From NCBI GenBank assembly GCA_001936135.1, contig CP012813.1, positions 1,178,001-1,242,000 on the forward strand: 64,000 nucleotides of DNA, given 5' to 3'. A program made the translations under genes and the position numbers. The first letter of the stretch is position 1, and each line of letters starts with the position of its first letter. Source of the DNA: Saccharomycopsis fibuligera x Saccharomycopsis cf. fibuligera. Lineage: Eukaryota > Ascomycota > Saccharomycetes > Ascoideales > Saccharomycopsidaceae. Under the pieces are notes generated by a model. It saw only the letters and a program-made list of their open reading frames with translations, was not told the DNA's origin and searched no databases. This document shows, piece after piece, positions 49,992 through 59,295 of the stretch.

Positions 49992-51347
49992 ATGAATTTT
50001 ATAGGCGATATTGTGGAAAAAGAGGTGAAACCTCCAAGTGAAGATGAGTTTGCTACAATTACTCAGTCAACTGAAAAGTTAAGTATCAATAAGAAGCCGT
50101 CTCGTTGGAAGCAGAGATTGCAGGCCAAAAAGATCTCATCTACTTCAAGTCTGAAAAATGACTATGAGAAAGAGCTTGAAGAAATGACCGAGAATAAAGA
50201 TGAAAGTGAGCTCACAGAAAAAGAAAAGATACATTTGGAAAACTTGAAATATTTTGCATCCATGAGTCCTGATCAACTTGCAAAAGAGAGAGAGGAATTG
50301 ATGGAAAGTATTGATCCAAAGATTTTGAATGCCTTGATGAAAAAATCAAAGAAAGGTGATCAGTTTTTGGCAGGAAAAGATACAAATAGGGAACCTAAAG
50401 AAGAACCTAACGATGCTTTCGATAATGTTTTACAAAAGTCTCAGGAAGGCAATGGAAATTCAGAGTCAACCAAAAAGTCAACTAAAAAGGTGAGATTTGA
50501 TAATCAACCACAGCAGAGTCTGGAAAAAACAAAGCCATTGGCCGAGTTAGATGAAAACGACATTGTTGAAACAAATTATTTCGGAGAAGATGGCTCGCCA
50601 ATACCAACTGAGGAGAAGCTTTCTGAAGCCGATCAGACAGATCCTCATGATCTATTCCATTCTCTTCATTTTCCAAAGAACCCTAAGCCAGAGACCGATG
50701 ATGATTACAAAATCGATTTACATGATCCAGACTTCATGGACAAACTTCATGAAAAATATTTTCCTGAATTACCTAAGGAGACTGAGAAGTTAAAGTGGAT
50801 GCAATCAGTTGAACCTCTCCAAGAAAAAGATACCATATTGGAAAATGAAGGACTGTTACGTTTTGATTTTGACGGAAATATTATTGTTCCAGACGCAGAG
50901 ACAATAGATAAGATACCAATAAGCTCAGGTTTATACCATCATAGTGACAGTCCCCAACTTCCGGGCTACACGTTGAAAGAATTGGCTGATCTAAGCAGGT
51001 CAAGGTTCAGTCCACAGAGATCTATTGCAATCAGAACCCTTGGAAGAATATTGCATAAGTTGGGTCTTCACAAATATGACATAATTGTATCCGAGGACGA
51101 AGGATCTGAGAAGGATGGTCAAAATACCGCAATAAATCCAGAACTCAAAACTGAATTTGAGAAAAAGCTTTGGACTCAGGTGCAAAAATTGCAGATAGTG
51201 CCAAGTCTTATGAATGCATCCGATGAAAATCTTACGAGGAATTTGAGTGTAAGAAATTATGCTATTGACGCGTTGTGGTTGTGGAAGCAGAGTGGGGGAG
51301 ATCAGCAACTACTGGATGCTGCTGCAGAATTTCAAGAGCAAGAATGA
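49992..51347 (+). CDS. RBA50: RNA polymerase II assembly factor Rba50 (RPAP1 family)
   Basis: From the ATG at 49992 the protein is 451 residues and starts MNFIGDIVEKE, matching the yeast Rba50 start (recalled MDLLGDIVEKD). The same frame has an ATG at 49926 and stays open back to 49848, but family alignment favours 49992. SRWKQRLQAKK follows, then an RPAP1 N-terminal segment (YFASMSPDQLAKEREELMESIDPKILNALMKKSKK). The C-terminal RPAP1 block is LSRSRFSPQRSIAIRTLGRILHKLGLHKYD. Rba50/RPAP1 helps assemble the Rpb3 part of RNA polymerase II in the cytoplasm before nuclear import. Lys/Glu-rich linkers separate the blocks. Confidence 0.9.
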   Translation: MNFIGDIVEKEVKPPSEDEFATITQSTEKLSINKKPSRWKQRLQAKKISSTSSLKNDYEKELEEMTENKDESELTEKEKIHLENLKYFASMSPDQLAKEREELMESIDPKILNALMKKSKKGDQFLAGKDTNREPKEEPNDAFDNVLQKSQEGNGNSESTKKSTKKVRFDNQPQQSLEKTKPLAELDENDIVETNYFGEDGSPIPTEEKLSEADQTDPHDLFHSLHFPKNPKPETDDDYKIDLHDPDFMDKLHEKYFPELPKETEKLKWMQSVEPLQEKDTILENEGLLRFDFDGNIIVPDAETIDKIPISSGLYHHSDSPQLPGYTLKELADLSRSRFSPQRSIAIRTLGRILHKLGLHKYDIIVSEDEGSEKDGQNTAINPELKTEFEKKLWTQVQKLQIVPSLMNASDENLTRNLSVRNYAIDALWLWKQSGGDQQLLDAAAEFQEQE

Positions 51348-51357
51348 TTATAGGGTC

Positions 51358-51379
51358 AGCTAGCTAGCTAGCTAGCTAG
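51358..51379. repeat. self-complementary (AGCT)5 array
   Basis: Five AGCT units plus AG, starting 11 bp after the RBA50 stop. The whole array is its own reverse complement in register. Confidence 0.88.
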
Positions 51380-51448
51380 AGCTCCAGCATATATGAGCAT
51401 TTTGGGCGGTGTGCTGAGCACTGCTGCTAGCAAGAGTAACGCTGCTCT

Positions 51449-51460
51449 GAGCTGCAGCTC
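51449..51460. repeat. 12-bp palindrome GAGCTGCAGCTC
   Basis: A perfect palindrome in a GCTG-rich stretch about 310 bp before the FMP45 start. Confidence 0.8.
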
Positions 51461-51651
51461 TTCCCCGAAGACAAGATTAAGGTTTACTTCCCCTTTAGGC
51501 ACCGTAGCTAACAAAGCCTAGGTTGATCGCAAACTATAGTTTAGAAGCCTGTCAACATTGCTAGTCTGTTTCTTGGAATTTAAATAGCTAGTGTCTCGGA
51601 GCAGTTTCTTCGTAGACAATTCTTTTCTAGCATTACCCAATACAAGATTAT

Positions 51652-51672
51652 TATATATATATATATATATAT
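51652..51672. repeat. (TA)10 run
   Basis: A pure TA dinucleotide run about 95 bp upstream of the FMP45 start; it can serve as the TATA element. Confidence 0.85.
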
Positions 51673-51766
51673 TTTTGAAGTATATTACGATAATTACTCG
51701 CTCACATTAGCACGGAAAACGAAGTCATTCAATAACAATAATATTATAGCAATACATTAGCGGAAA

Positions 51767-53029
51767 ATGTTTCAGAAAAAGCGTTTGTTTAGCTTGTTAC
51801 TCCCATTGTTTCTAGCAGGGTATGTGATTATTATAGCAGCTTTCTTCATTCAAATATCCAGTTATGGTTAAGTGTTTTTCTAAAGAATAAAAAAGTACTA
51901 ATACGCGCGCAGTGTTTGTGTGTTCTTGTTTCTAATCTTGCTTAATGGGGCAAAGAACATTCTGGGCTTGAAGAAGCTTTATTGGTTGCAAGCAGACACT
52001 TCCAACATCAGTGGGGCCAAGCACTCAGTCTCGAGATGGACGTTTTACCGTTTGTGCGGCGTTCAAGGCGGTAGCAACTCTGGATGCACTAAGGCCTCAG
52101 CAGGATACCCAATTTCACCCCAAGATAACTTTGGCAAGAATGCTGGCTACCCTAGCAGTTTCTCAAGTAGCAGAAAGACTTACTTCTACTTGTCAAAATT
52201 TGCCTATGCCTTTTACTTGATTGGATTGTTCTTTGCTATTTGGGCCTTCCTTCTTTCCCTCCTTGCTGTTTGCGGTGGAACCATCATTGGCTCTTTGTTG
52301 CTATCCTTGATTTTGCTTACATTGATTTTCGTCATTCTCCCATCGGCCCTTATTACCGCATTAGTTGTCAAAGCCAAACATGCATTCCAAAATGGTGGAC
52401 ATAGTGCCCACGTTGGTAGAAAGTTGATGGCCTTCACTTGGACCAGTGTCTTCCTTTTGTTGTTGTGCACCCTTTTTGCAATCTGGCATCTTTGCATGTT
52501 TGGCATTAGAAGCAGAAGAAAGAGCAACGCTTCTTCTCAAGATGAGTATAGTGCGGCCTCACCTTACTCCGAAGAACGCGACTTGAAAAGATCATCTAGC
52601 TTTAGAAGAGCAAACAGAGATAGTGGAAGACAGCCTGGAAGAATGCCTAGCTCAATGCGCTACGACTTTGGTGGCTACTATAATCCTAATACCCAAGGAA
52701 CACAAGGTGCTGGATATGGGGGCGCTGCTGGAGCACCAGGCACTGGAGGCACTCAGGATCAAACCCATAGCACTGGGCTTAACAAGCTAAATAATGAAGG
52801 TAGTGCTGCTAATCCAAACTATGATACCCAAGGAACCGCCACTGAAGCTGGGGGTGTTGGAAATGCAGGTACTTACGGTTCTTCTTATCCTGAAAATAAT
52901 ACATCTTATCCTCAAGGAAATTATAATGATGGAGCACAAGCTAACACAGAACCACCAAAGAGAGCAACTAGAAAACCTTTGTTTTTCTCAATGAGAGATA
53001 AAGATAATTACAGAGCAAGCGAGACTTGA
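51767..53029 (+). CDS. FMP45: Sur7/Fmp45-family eisosome membrane protein, spliced: join 51767-51819 and 51913-53029
   Basis: The open frame at 51920 begins with GTG and lacks the first membrane segment. Exon 1 from ATG 51767 encodes MFQKKRLFSLLLPLFLAG. The donor GTATGT starts at 51820, a TACTAAT branch lies at 51896-51902, and the acceptor ends at 51912. The junction GG+T is in frame, giving a 389-residue protein with the expected N-terminal span. The motif YWLQADTSN, the pair RWTFYRLCG with YPISPQDNFG, then PSSFSSSRKTYFYLSK and three more membrane spans are the Sur7 family pattern. LKKLYWLQADT and PSSF...TYFYLS look more like Fmp45 than Sur7. The tail is Gly/Asn/Tyr-rich and ends with KPLFFSMRDKDN. 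These proteins sit in furrow-like MCC/eisosome domains of the plasma membrane and affect wall integrity. Confidence 0.83.
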
Positions 53030-53376
53030 GTTTTTGATGTTCTGATTTTGCTTGGTTTGTTTAGGTTTGGTTTTTTTTGTTTTGAAAGAACTACCAATTT
53101 GAGATCCTTTGTTTTGCTGTTTTAATTTGTAATTTACTTTTGTGGCTAATGTCTCAAATCTCTTTGGTTTTCACTAATTTCAATTTTACAACTGTGACTT
53201 ATGTCTCGGGGGTTTTTTTTTATTTTGCTTTTCATTAATTTTTTGTTTTTAGTTATCTTAGTCTTTCGGTGTTTATATTAAAATGGAAGTTTTTCAGTAA
53301 AGAGCTGTAATTTATTCTCGATAAATTAAATTAATAGTACATAAAAGTAAACAGTGTGTCCGACTACCAAGCATCT
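53030..53376. other. intergenic: convergent 3' region of FMP45 and RRP43
   Basis: 347 bp, T-rich on the FMP45 side. No gene seen. Confidence 0.6.
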
Positions 53377-54603
53377 TCACGAAAGTTGTTGCAGCATATG
53401 TGCCGATTTTAACTTTGCCAATTTAATTGACTTTTTCAAACTATCTTTGGTGATTGTAGCATTTCCTCCTACAACTGATACGGAAACCAAATTATCATCA
53501 TCAGTAGTCTCGCTGGCAACAACCGTAATTCTGGACGTGACAGCAGTTTCTTCGGCATCACCTTCCAAATCACACAACACAATCGGTTTGTCTTCATCTA
53601 ATTCATTATGATCAATCTTCATCTTATCAAATTCATCATCATCAATATTTTGAGTCGATACTTTGAAATCTTTGTTTAAATTGATAACACCCACTGTTGT
53701 TGCAAATGAATCAGCGGTATTGAGTCTCAAGTCATAATTCTTCACAGGGTCACAAACAACTTGCAAACTTGATTTTGCAGATACAGACCCGTTCTTAGCA
53801 TTAGCTTTGCTTGACAACGAGCTCAAATCATTAAGTAATCTTGTGTTTTGTTCATCAAAATACACAAACGGCAATTTTGTGGACTTCAATGCGGATATTA
53901 AAGCAAGCCACACAGTATCGAATAATGGACCCGATCTGCTAAAGACCTGAATGTAGGCATAAAGTACAAATGAGTATTTTTTCGATGGCTTAAAGCCAGC
54001 CAAATCGATATCCAAGTCTTTCTGAGGATATACCACCACTTCATTATCGTCTTTGTCCAAGGTTTTCAATCCCAAATCAATGTCAAGTGATTCTTTAGGC
54101 AAAACTTTTGCGTTTAATAATGTTTCGTATAATGATTGAGAAAGTATCATTTCCTCGTCTGTTGGAGGACCGGCTCTTCCTCTTTCAATTTCTACCACTG
54201 GATACACACTTCTATAGTTCTCTAATTCATCCTTATTGTTGTCTCCACTATCACTGTTTCCACTTTGATCATATATTTTCTCGTACTCTTTAATATTTTC
54301 ATCTATTTCATCTTTTGGCAAAAATTCCTCGACAAAACCGCCTGATATCGTGCAAAATACAATAGTATTACCACTCTTAATTGTAGAAGAGCCTAAAGCT
54401 GTCGATTTCTGCTGTGTTGAGGACGTCTTTTGGGAATATCTGCTGAGTCCTGAGTTGATCTGCACTGCTTTGAATTCTTCAAATGATCGCAAGCATGGTC
54501 TGACGCCTAATGATAAATGCCTTTGTAGTGATAAGTCCGGCGATATTCTGGCAAGCACCTGTGGTGGGAAAGTAATAGGCTTTACTTCAAAAGTTTGCGA
54601 CAT
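53377..54603 (-). CDS. RRP43: exosome core subunit Rrp43
   Basis: A 408-residue RNase PH-like protein. The N-terminal block [37 protein letters not shown] matches yeast Rrp43 (recalled [31 protein letters not shown]). Then come [40 protein letters not shown] and [24 protein letters not shown]. A final block carries the acidic [14 protein letters not shown] and [17 protein letters not shown]. Rrp43 is one of six ring subunits of the eukaryotic exosome and is catalytically inactive; Rrp44 and Rrp6 supply the activity for 3' RNA processing and decay. Length is close to yeast (394). A perfect hairpin lies 358 bp upstream. Confidence 0.96.
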   Translation of the reverse strand: [408 protein letters not shown]

Positions 54604-55306
54604 GTTTTACGGGTGAATAGCTTGACTAGATGAGTATATGAGTCTATTGTGATACACAAGTATTTTTAAACCTTTCACTGGAGAGATGCCCTTTAAATTT
54701 TTTTCGCTTCTAACTTTTTGACTTTCTTCAAATAATTGCATTGATAATGCATTACGTAATACAAACATTTTTCATATCAACTATAACGGAATTTTTGTTT
54801 ACATAGTAGCTACCATTCAATTAAAACTGTTTCGGAGTTTAATAATTATTTAAAGATGTATTTTAAGAATATAGTAAAAAATTAAGGGGTTTGTAGCAAT
54901 TCCTCGGAAAGTTTGTGCTTATAATAGTTAAGCGGCGAAAATTTTTGTGCCGTGCACATTAGCAATGTTAACAGTTATTTCAACTGTTAACATTGCTGTA
55001 CCTCCCTTTGAGTGAAAGTTTAGCAAAATTTGTGCGCTAGGCATATGCTTCTGTTTTTCTTATATTCTAGGCTTAATCTACAGGTACTGTATTGAGGGGT
55101 CAACAGTCATGAAGGTTTTAGAAGCGAAGCCAATGCACCTCTTTTACAATGTTTTCCAATCACAAGTAAGAAAACAGATAATAATTAGAAGCATATAATT
55201 GCAGAATGAAACATAATGACAAAAAAAAAAAAAAAAGCAATAAAAAGGAAATTTCTAACTCAGGCGTATATAATAATAATGATATTTGAAGGTATTAAAA
55301 TAACCA
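54604..55306. other. intergenic: RRP43 promoter and 3' flank of the MFS gene
   Basis: 703 bp, mostly A/T-rich, with a perfect 16-bp hairpin at 54961-54997. No gene seen. Confidence 0.65.
54961..54997. repeat. perfect 16-bp hairpin
   Basis: AGCAATGTTAACAGTT (54961-54976) and AACTGTTAACATTGCT (54982-54997) are exact reverse complements around the 5-nt loop ATTTC. The arms contain GTTAAC and AACAGTT. It is the longest perfect inverted repeat with a short loop that I found in the window. Confidence 0.92.
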
Positions 55307-57046
55307 TCATGCAACTTCTTTATGTTCAACCGCTGGTGCTTTCCGAATATTCTCGTTTTCGAGATCGAGAACTTGGCGATCAGCAGCCAAAGTTTGAGCA
55401 AACCTACTTTTATGTCTAATAGCTGGACCCTTCCAGTAGAAAATATAGATTGGTATTGCGACAAGAATGGCTAAGCAGCCCAATAAGGTACTTGCCCACT
55501 GTAAATGTAACTTACCACCAATGTTCATGTACATTGGAGTAGCGTACATAGTGGAAACCCCAGCCAAGAAATCTCTCGCAAAGCCATTGCCACCAGTAGC
55601 TGATGCTGAATAAGGACCATAGGCTGCAATCATATAGTCAATGGTTGACATATAGATACTATAATTTGCAATGGCAATCAAACAAGTAAAGATCATTGGA
55701 GCAATCCAAGGATTATGGGCAGGTCCCATAGATGTCCAAGCAAACCCAAATAAGCCTATAGCCTCCAATGGGGCAATAAACAATAACAAAAGTAGTCTTC
55801 TTTCAGCGAGTCTTGCTTCCTCACCCTGATGTTTGAAAATTTTGATTTGTCTATAAATATCAGGAAGATGTATTGCGTAGGCGATTAGATAACCTATAAT
55901 TACTGGAACAAATGCCAAGCCGCAGCCCACGATGCCAAACCCCCATTGCTTATATACTGGCGTAAAGGACTCCATACAAACGAAAATTAAAGCATCAGAA
56001 AAACCAGATAATAGAGAGAGACACAAAACAATTGGCTCTCTGAGGAACATTTCGAAGGGACGAGACCAAATTTTTAATACTTCCTTAAAAGAAATGTGTC
56101 TGCCATGAATTTCATTCGGTCCGTAAATGTTTTCATCTTCACCAGATTCACGGAGTAGCTTTGCTTGTCTGTCAACCAAAATAGATGATCTAGTTTCGGA
56201 AACCAAAAGCAAGTGCATGACTTGAACAACCCCTCCGAAGATCAACTGAGTCCAAAAGTTCCATCTCCAGTGAGCATATCTTTGCAACAAGCCACCAAAT
56301 GGGGGACCAATAGCAGAACCTCCCACTGACGACAAAACAATAAATGCAACTCCAAAACCCTGGATATTTGGCTCATACAAATCAGCAACCATACCCAAAG
56401 TGACAGAACCACCGGCAGAGGAAAGACCACCCAAGAAACGAGCCATCATCACGCCGCCAAAATTAGGAGCCAAACCACCCAAAATTTGCCATATATTTAC
56501 AAGAAACAAGGATGCTTGCAAAATTGGCTTCCTACCAAATTCTTCAGACCATGGAGCCCAAAGCTCACAGCCAAAAGCATAAGCGATAAGAAAAATCATT
56601 TGAGAGCATCTAGCCGCTTGTTCACTAATATGATAATCTTCAGAAATTAATGGGATTGCATTTGGGTATACACTAGTATTGAAATTCATAGAGAGCTGCA
56701 CAAGAAAAATCACAGTCAATATCATCCATTTTTTGTACCACGGGAAGCTGTACCCCAAGTATTTATAACATTCTTTTTCTGTTAATTCACGTCTACCATC
56801 ATCATGAATTCTACCATGATACTTTTTATTTCTGACTCTGGGATCAGAATCGTCATCATCAAAACTGTCACTTTTCTCTTTTCTCAGACCTATTTGTTCT
56901 ATTTCATCATTAACGTGTTGATGTGATCGCGTTGTGTTACCAAAGCTAGATGTAGAAGCCTTTGCGCTGACAACATTGTGACCTCCAGGATTACTAGTTA
57001 CTGTTTCGTAGTGATTCGTTGGGTCAGAAACTTCTTTATAGCTCAT
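55307..57046 (-). CDS. DHA1 drug:H+ antiporter (MFS, Nag3/Nag4/Flu1-like)
   Basis: A 579-residue major facilitator with about 12 membrane spans and a 100-residue hydrophilic N-terminus. WYKKWMILTVIFLVQLSMNFNTSVYPNAIP opens the membrane domain. GCELWAPWSEEFGRKPI is the motif A region. SAGGSVTLGMVADLY and the drug-antiporter motif C, GGSAIGPPFGGLLQRYAHWRWNFW, follow, with AYGPYSASATGGNGFARDFLAG in the last third. This set is typical of the DHA1 family, whose yeast members export drugs and polyamines (Tpo1-4, Flr1, Qdr); the best recalled resemblance is C. albicans Nag3/Nag4/Tmp1. The substrate cannot be read from sequence. It is divergent from UBP12 across 2.2 kb holding a CGG-N4-CCG site. Confidence 0.82.
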   Translation of the reverse strand: MSYKEVSDPTNHYETVTSNPGGHNVVSAKASTSSFGNTTRSHQHVNDEIEQIGLRKEKSDSFDDDDSDPRVRNKKYHGRIHDDGRRELTEKECYKYLGYSFPWYKKWMILTVIFLVQLSMNFNTSVYPNAIPLISEDYHISEQAARCSQMIFLIAYAFGCELWAPWSEEFGRKPILQASLFLVNIWQILGGLAPNFGGVMMARFLGGLSSAGGSVTLGMVADLYEPNIQGFGVAFIVLSSVGGSAIGPPFGGLLQRYAHWRWNFWTQLIFGGVVQVMHLLLVSETRSSILVDRQAKLLRESGEDENIYGPNEIHGRHISFKEVLKIWSRPFEMFLREPIVLCLSLLSGFSDALIFVCMESFTPVYKQWGFGIVGCGLAFVPVIIGYLIAYAIHLPDIYRQIKIFKHQGEEARLAERRLLLLLFIAPLEAIGLFGFAWTSMGPAHNPWIAPMIFTCLIAIANYSIYMSTIDYMIAAYGPYSASATGGNGFARDFLAGVSTMYATPMYMNIGGKLHLQWASTLLGCLAILVAIPIYIFYWKGPAIRHKSRFAQTLAADRQVLDLENENIRKAPAVEHKEVA

Positions 57047-57650
57047 AATGAGTTTCTGTATTTAAATGCTAGATATATGGGCTTTGATATGTTATTGGAA
57101 ATTCTGTACTGTTTTGGATGATATAGGAGTTTAGTATATAAATACCGTGAAACAACTGCAAATTTATACTTTGTACATAAAAGCAAGAAACAGAAAGGAA
57201 ATGATTGGAAATATGGAAGGAAATACAATTGTGCGGAAAAGAAGGAAAGTATAAATATAAGAAAAGAAAAAGACAAAACTCGAAAAGGAAATACGATGAC
57301 AGAAAAGCGAAATTTTGTAAAAAGCACGGTGGGTTGTACTTATACCTTATTTATTACAAAAAGCACACACCGGGGTTGGAAGTAGTATAAAAGCAAACAT
57401 GTTGCGGAATCATGCAAGCGTATGTGTGAGTTTATTATACAGTGCATATCTCCAAATTTCACTGAAAAGTAAAAAAGAAATCGGGGAAGTTCTTTATTCT
57501 CAACAATATGCAGTATTTTTCCGCAATTAATGCTACCTGATCAAGACGCCATAAACACAAAGACAAAAGCTGTTGGTAGCGTCAGTTGTTTATCAATTTG
57601 TATTGGAGGAGCTTGCAAGAACAAAGCAGTGAGGACAGTTCCTTCCGAGC

Positions 57651-57660
57651 CGGTGCACCG
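57651..57660. promoter_or_regulatory. CGG-N4-CCG palindrome, candidate zinc-cluster factor site of the MFS gene
   Basis: CGGTGCACCG is self-complementary and sits about 605 bp upstream of the MFS start, with CCGAGCC just before and CCACATCCGG just after. Fungal Zn2Cys6 dimers recognise paired CGG triplets. Confidence 0.4.
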
Positions 57661-58547
57661 CCACATCCGGAGTTGAAAGGATTGAAGGTTGAATAAAAGG
57701 TGGAAACTCGACCGTAACGGGCAACTCCGATGCACACGGTATTAAAGCTATTGAGTTATTATTAAGCCAAGCGAAGAGCAAACGAAAAATAACTTTTCAC
57801 TAGTGCAAGAAATATCTTGAGAATATAACAAAAATAAACCCAGACACCACCCGTAGCTATCATGGAGAGGTTTAGCATTTTACAAAAATTGAGCACGTAT
57901 ATGCCATAGAAAAAAATAATCAAAGAAAATAGTTGGCTAATCTCCGCATATTCTACTTGCAGGGTACTCATACGAGGCAGTATTTCTTCGCGGGGCATGC
58001 ATTATTGAATGTTTGGGGTGCTTCACATATCACATTATAATGCAATTTAATAGAGTCATATAATAGGCTCGTTATAGCCATAACTGCGAGTAAGAATGCT
58101 GAAGATAGTTTTAAGGTGTATTTGCGAACCGCTTAAAGCTCGACATATTACATCATTCATGACGAGCAAGTTGTGGAGCATGCTGCTGCAGAAAATGCCA
58201 GAAGTTTACGGCGGATGTCATACTGCAGCCCCCAGCCACAACTCGGCAAGCAAACAGGTCAGCTGATTCAATTGTTTCCGCAGCCGCGGCCTGTCATTCA
58301 CAGAGAATGGCTTTCCTATTTGTCGAGAGCTTTTAGTATTTCTGACTTGCCTGACGTGATGAATATACTCATAGAAATCACAGATTAACGGTACGGTAAG
58401 AAAACAGTACGTCATTAATGGGCCCCTTAGTCACGTCCTATGAATCAGGGACAATAAAGAAATGAATGTCAAATTGGTTTCTGCATTATTCTGAAGTTAA
58501 TTAACTCACTTTGTGATCATTTATCGTCAAGTCCGAGGGAGGTATCT

Positions 58548-58826
58548 ATGGATATACAAAAACCGTTGCCCTACGCGATATGTTGTGTAAAATTCTTTGT
58601 TTCTCTGAAAAGAATTGAGGTGCTCTTTACTCAATATCGAGACTTGTGCGGCTTTTCCAGAAGGCTAACAGAGCTAACGAAGTATTCGCTTGTCAGAGTG
58701 AGCCCGTCCAGAGTTAGACAACAGCTGGGTTTTCGAAGTAGCGATATCAAATGTGATGAATTAACAAAATGCACTTGTCCAGAATATTTTGCAGAACAGT
58801 ATAATTTGCTAGGTTACTGTGAATGA
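58548..58826 (+). CDS. small orphan open frame, doubtful
   Basis: An ATG-started 92-codon frame encoding MDIQKPLPYAICCVKFFVSL followed by a Cys- and Arg-containing stretch ending KCTCPEYFAEQYNLLGYCE. It contains six Cys and no low-complexity runs, unlike most chance frames here. No domain or relative is recognised. It lies within the UBP12 upstream region, and both TATA signals and splice signals are unremarkable. It may be chance. Confidence 0.15.
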   Translation: MDIQKPLPYAICCVKFFVSLKRIEVLFTQYRDLCGFSRRLTELTKYSLVRVSPSRVRQQLGFRSSDIKCDELTKCTCPEYFAEQYNLLGYCE

Positions 58827-59295
58827 GTATAGAGAATCATTAAAGCAACATTGCTTTGTATATGTTTTTGTACGCGCTTTCGCCGATTTTTCGCTAATAA
58901 ATCTCTATTAAGGGCTTTTGATTACACCGAAACATAGTACAGCAAAACTAGTTCAACCTGACACCCAATATCTATAAACGTCTTGGTATCTATTCGCTAG
59001 TTGATAACTGATGCCTTCCGAGTTTGCTAATTGATGAGTGTCTTAACGTACTCCTTACCGAACGTTGCGGTGCCAGTTTTGCGGATTGACGTTTTCCGGG
59101 TAAAATATTAAACATTTGAACGCGTAAATAATGGAGAACAGAACAAAAGAGAGACAAAAACATAAGGGTCAAAAAAAAAAAAAAAGTTGATGATCGGATC
59201 TCTCGATAGACCTTCTGAACTTGCTGGCGCTTGAGAATATCAAAACGTACTGATTCATAGGACGTTGACTGATTTATCACCATTTCCTATTGAAT

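Larger units (their letters stand above)
51348..51766. other. intergenic: RBA50 3' flank and FMP45 promoter
   Basis: 419 bp with an (AGCT)n array at 51358-51379, a 12-bp palindrome at 51449-51460 and a (TA)10 run at 51652-51672. No gene seen. Confidence 0.65.
57047..59295. other. intergenic: divergent promoters of the MFS gene and UBP12
   Basis: 2.25 kb. It holds a CGG-N4-CCG palindrome at 57651-57660 with further CCG/CGG triplets nearby, and an A tract just upstream of UBP12. Two plus-strand open frames (58173-58388, 71 codons; 58548-58826, 92 codons) lack recognisable domains. No RNA gene recognised. Confidence 0.55.

Noticed and set aside
40243-51520. A shared 15-mer AGCTAACAAAGCCTA upstream of the PIR-like gene (40243-40257) and FMP45 (51506-51520)
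   Set aside because: Striking because both are cell-surface genes, but several chance 15-mer matches are expected within 64 kb of A/T-biased DNA, so it is not evidence alone.
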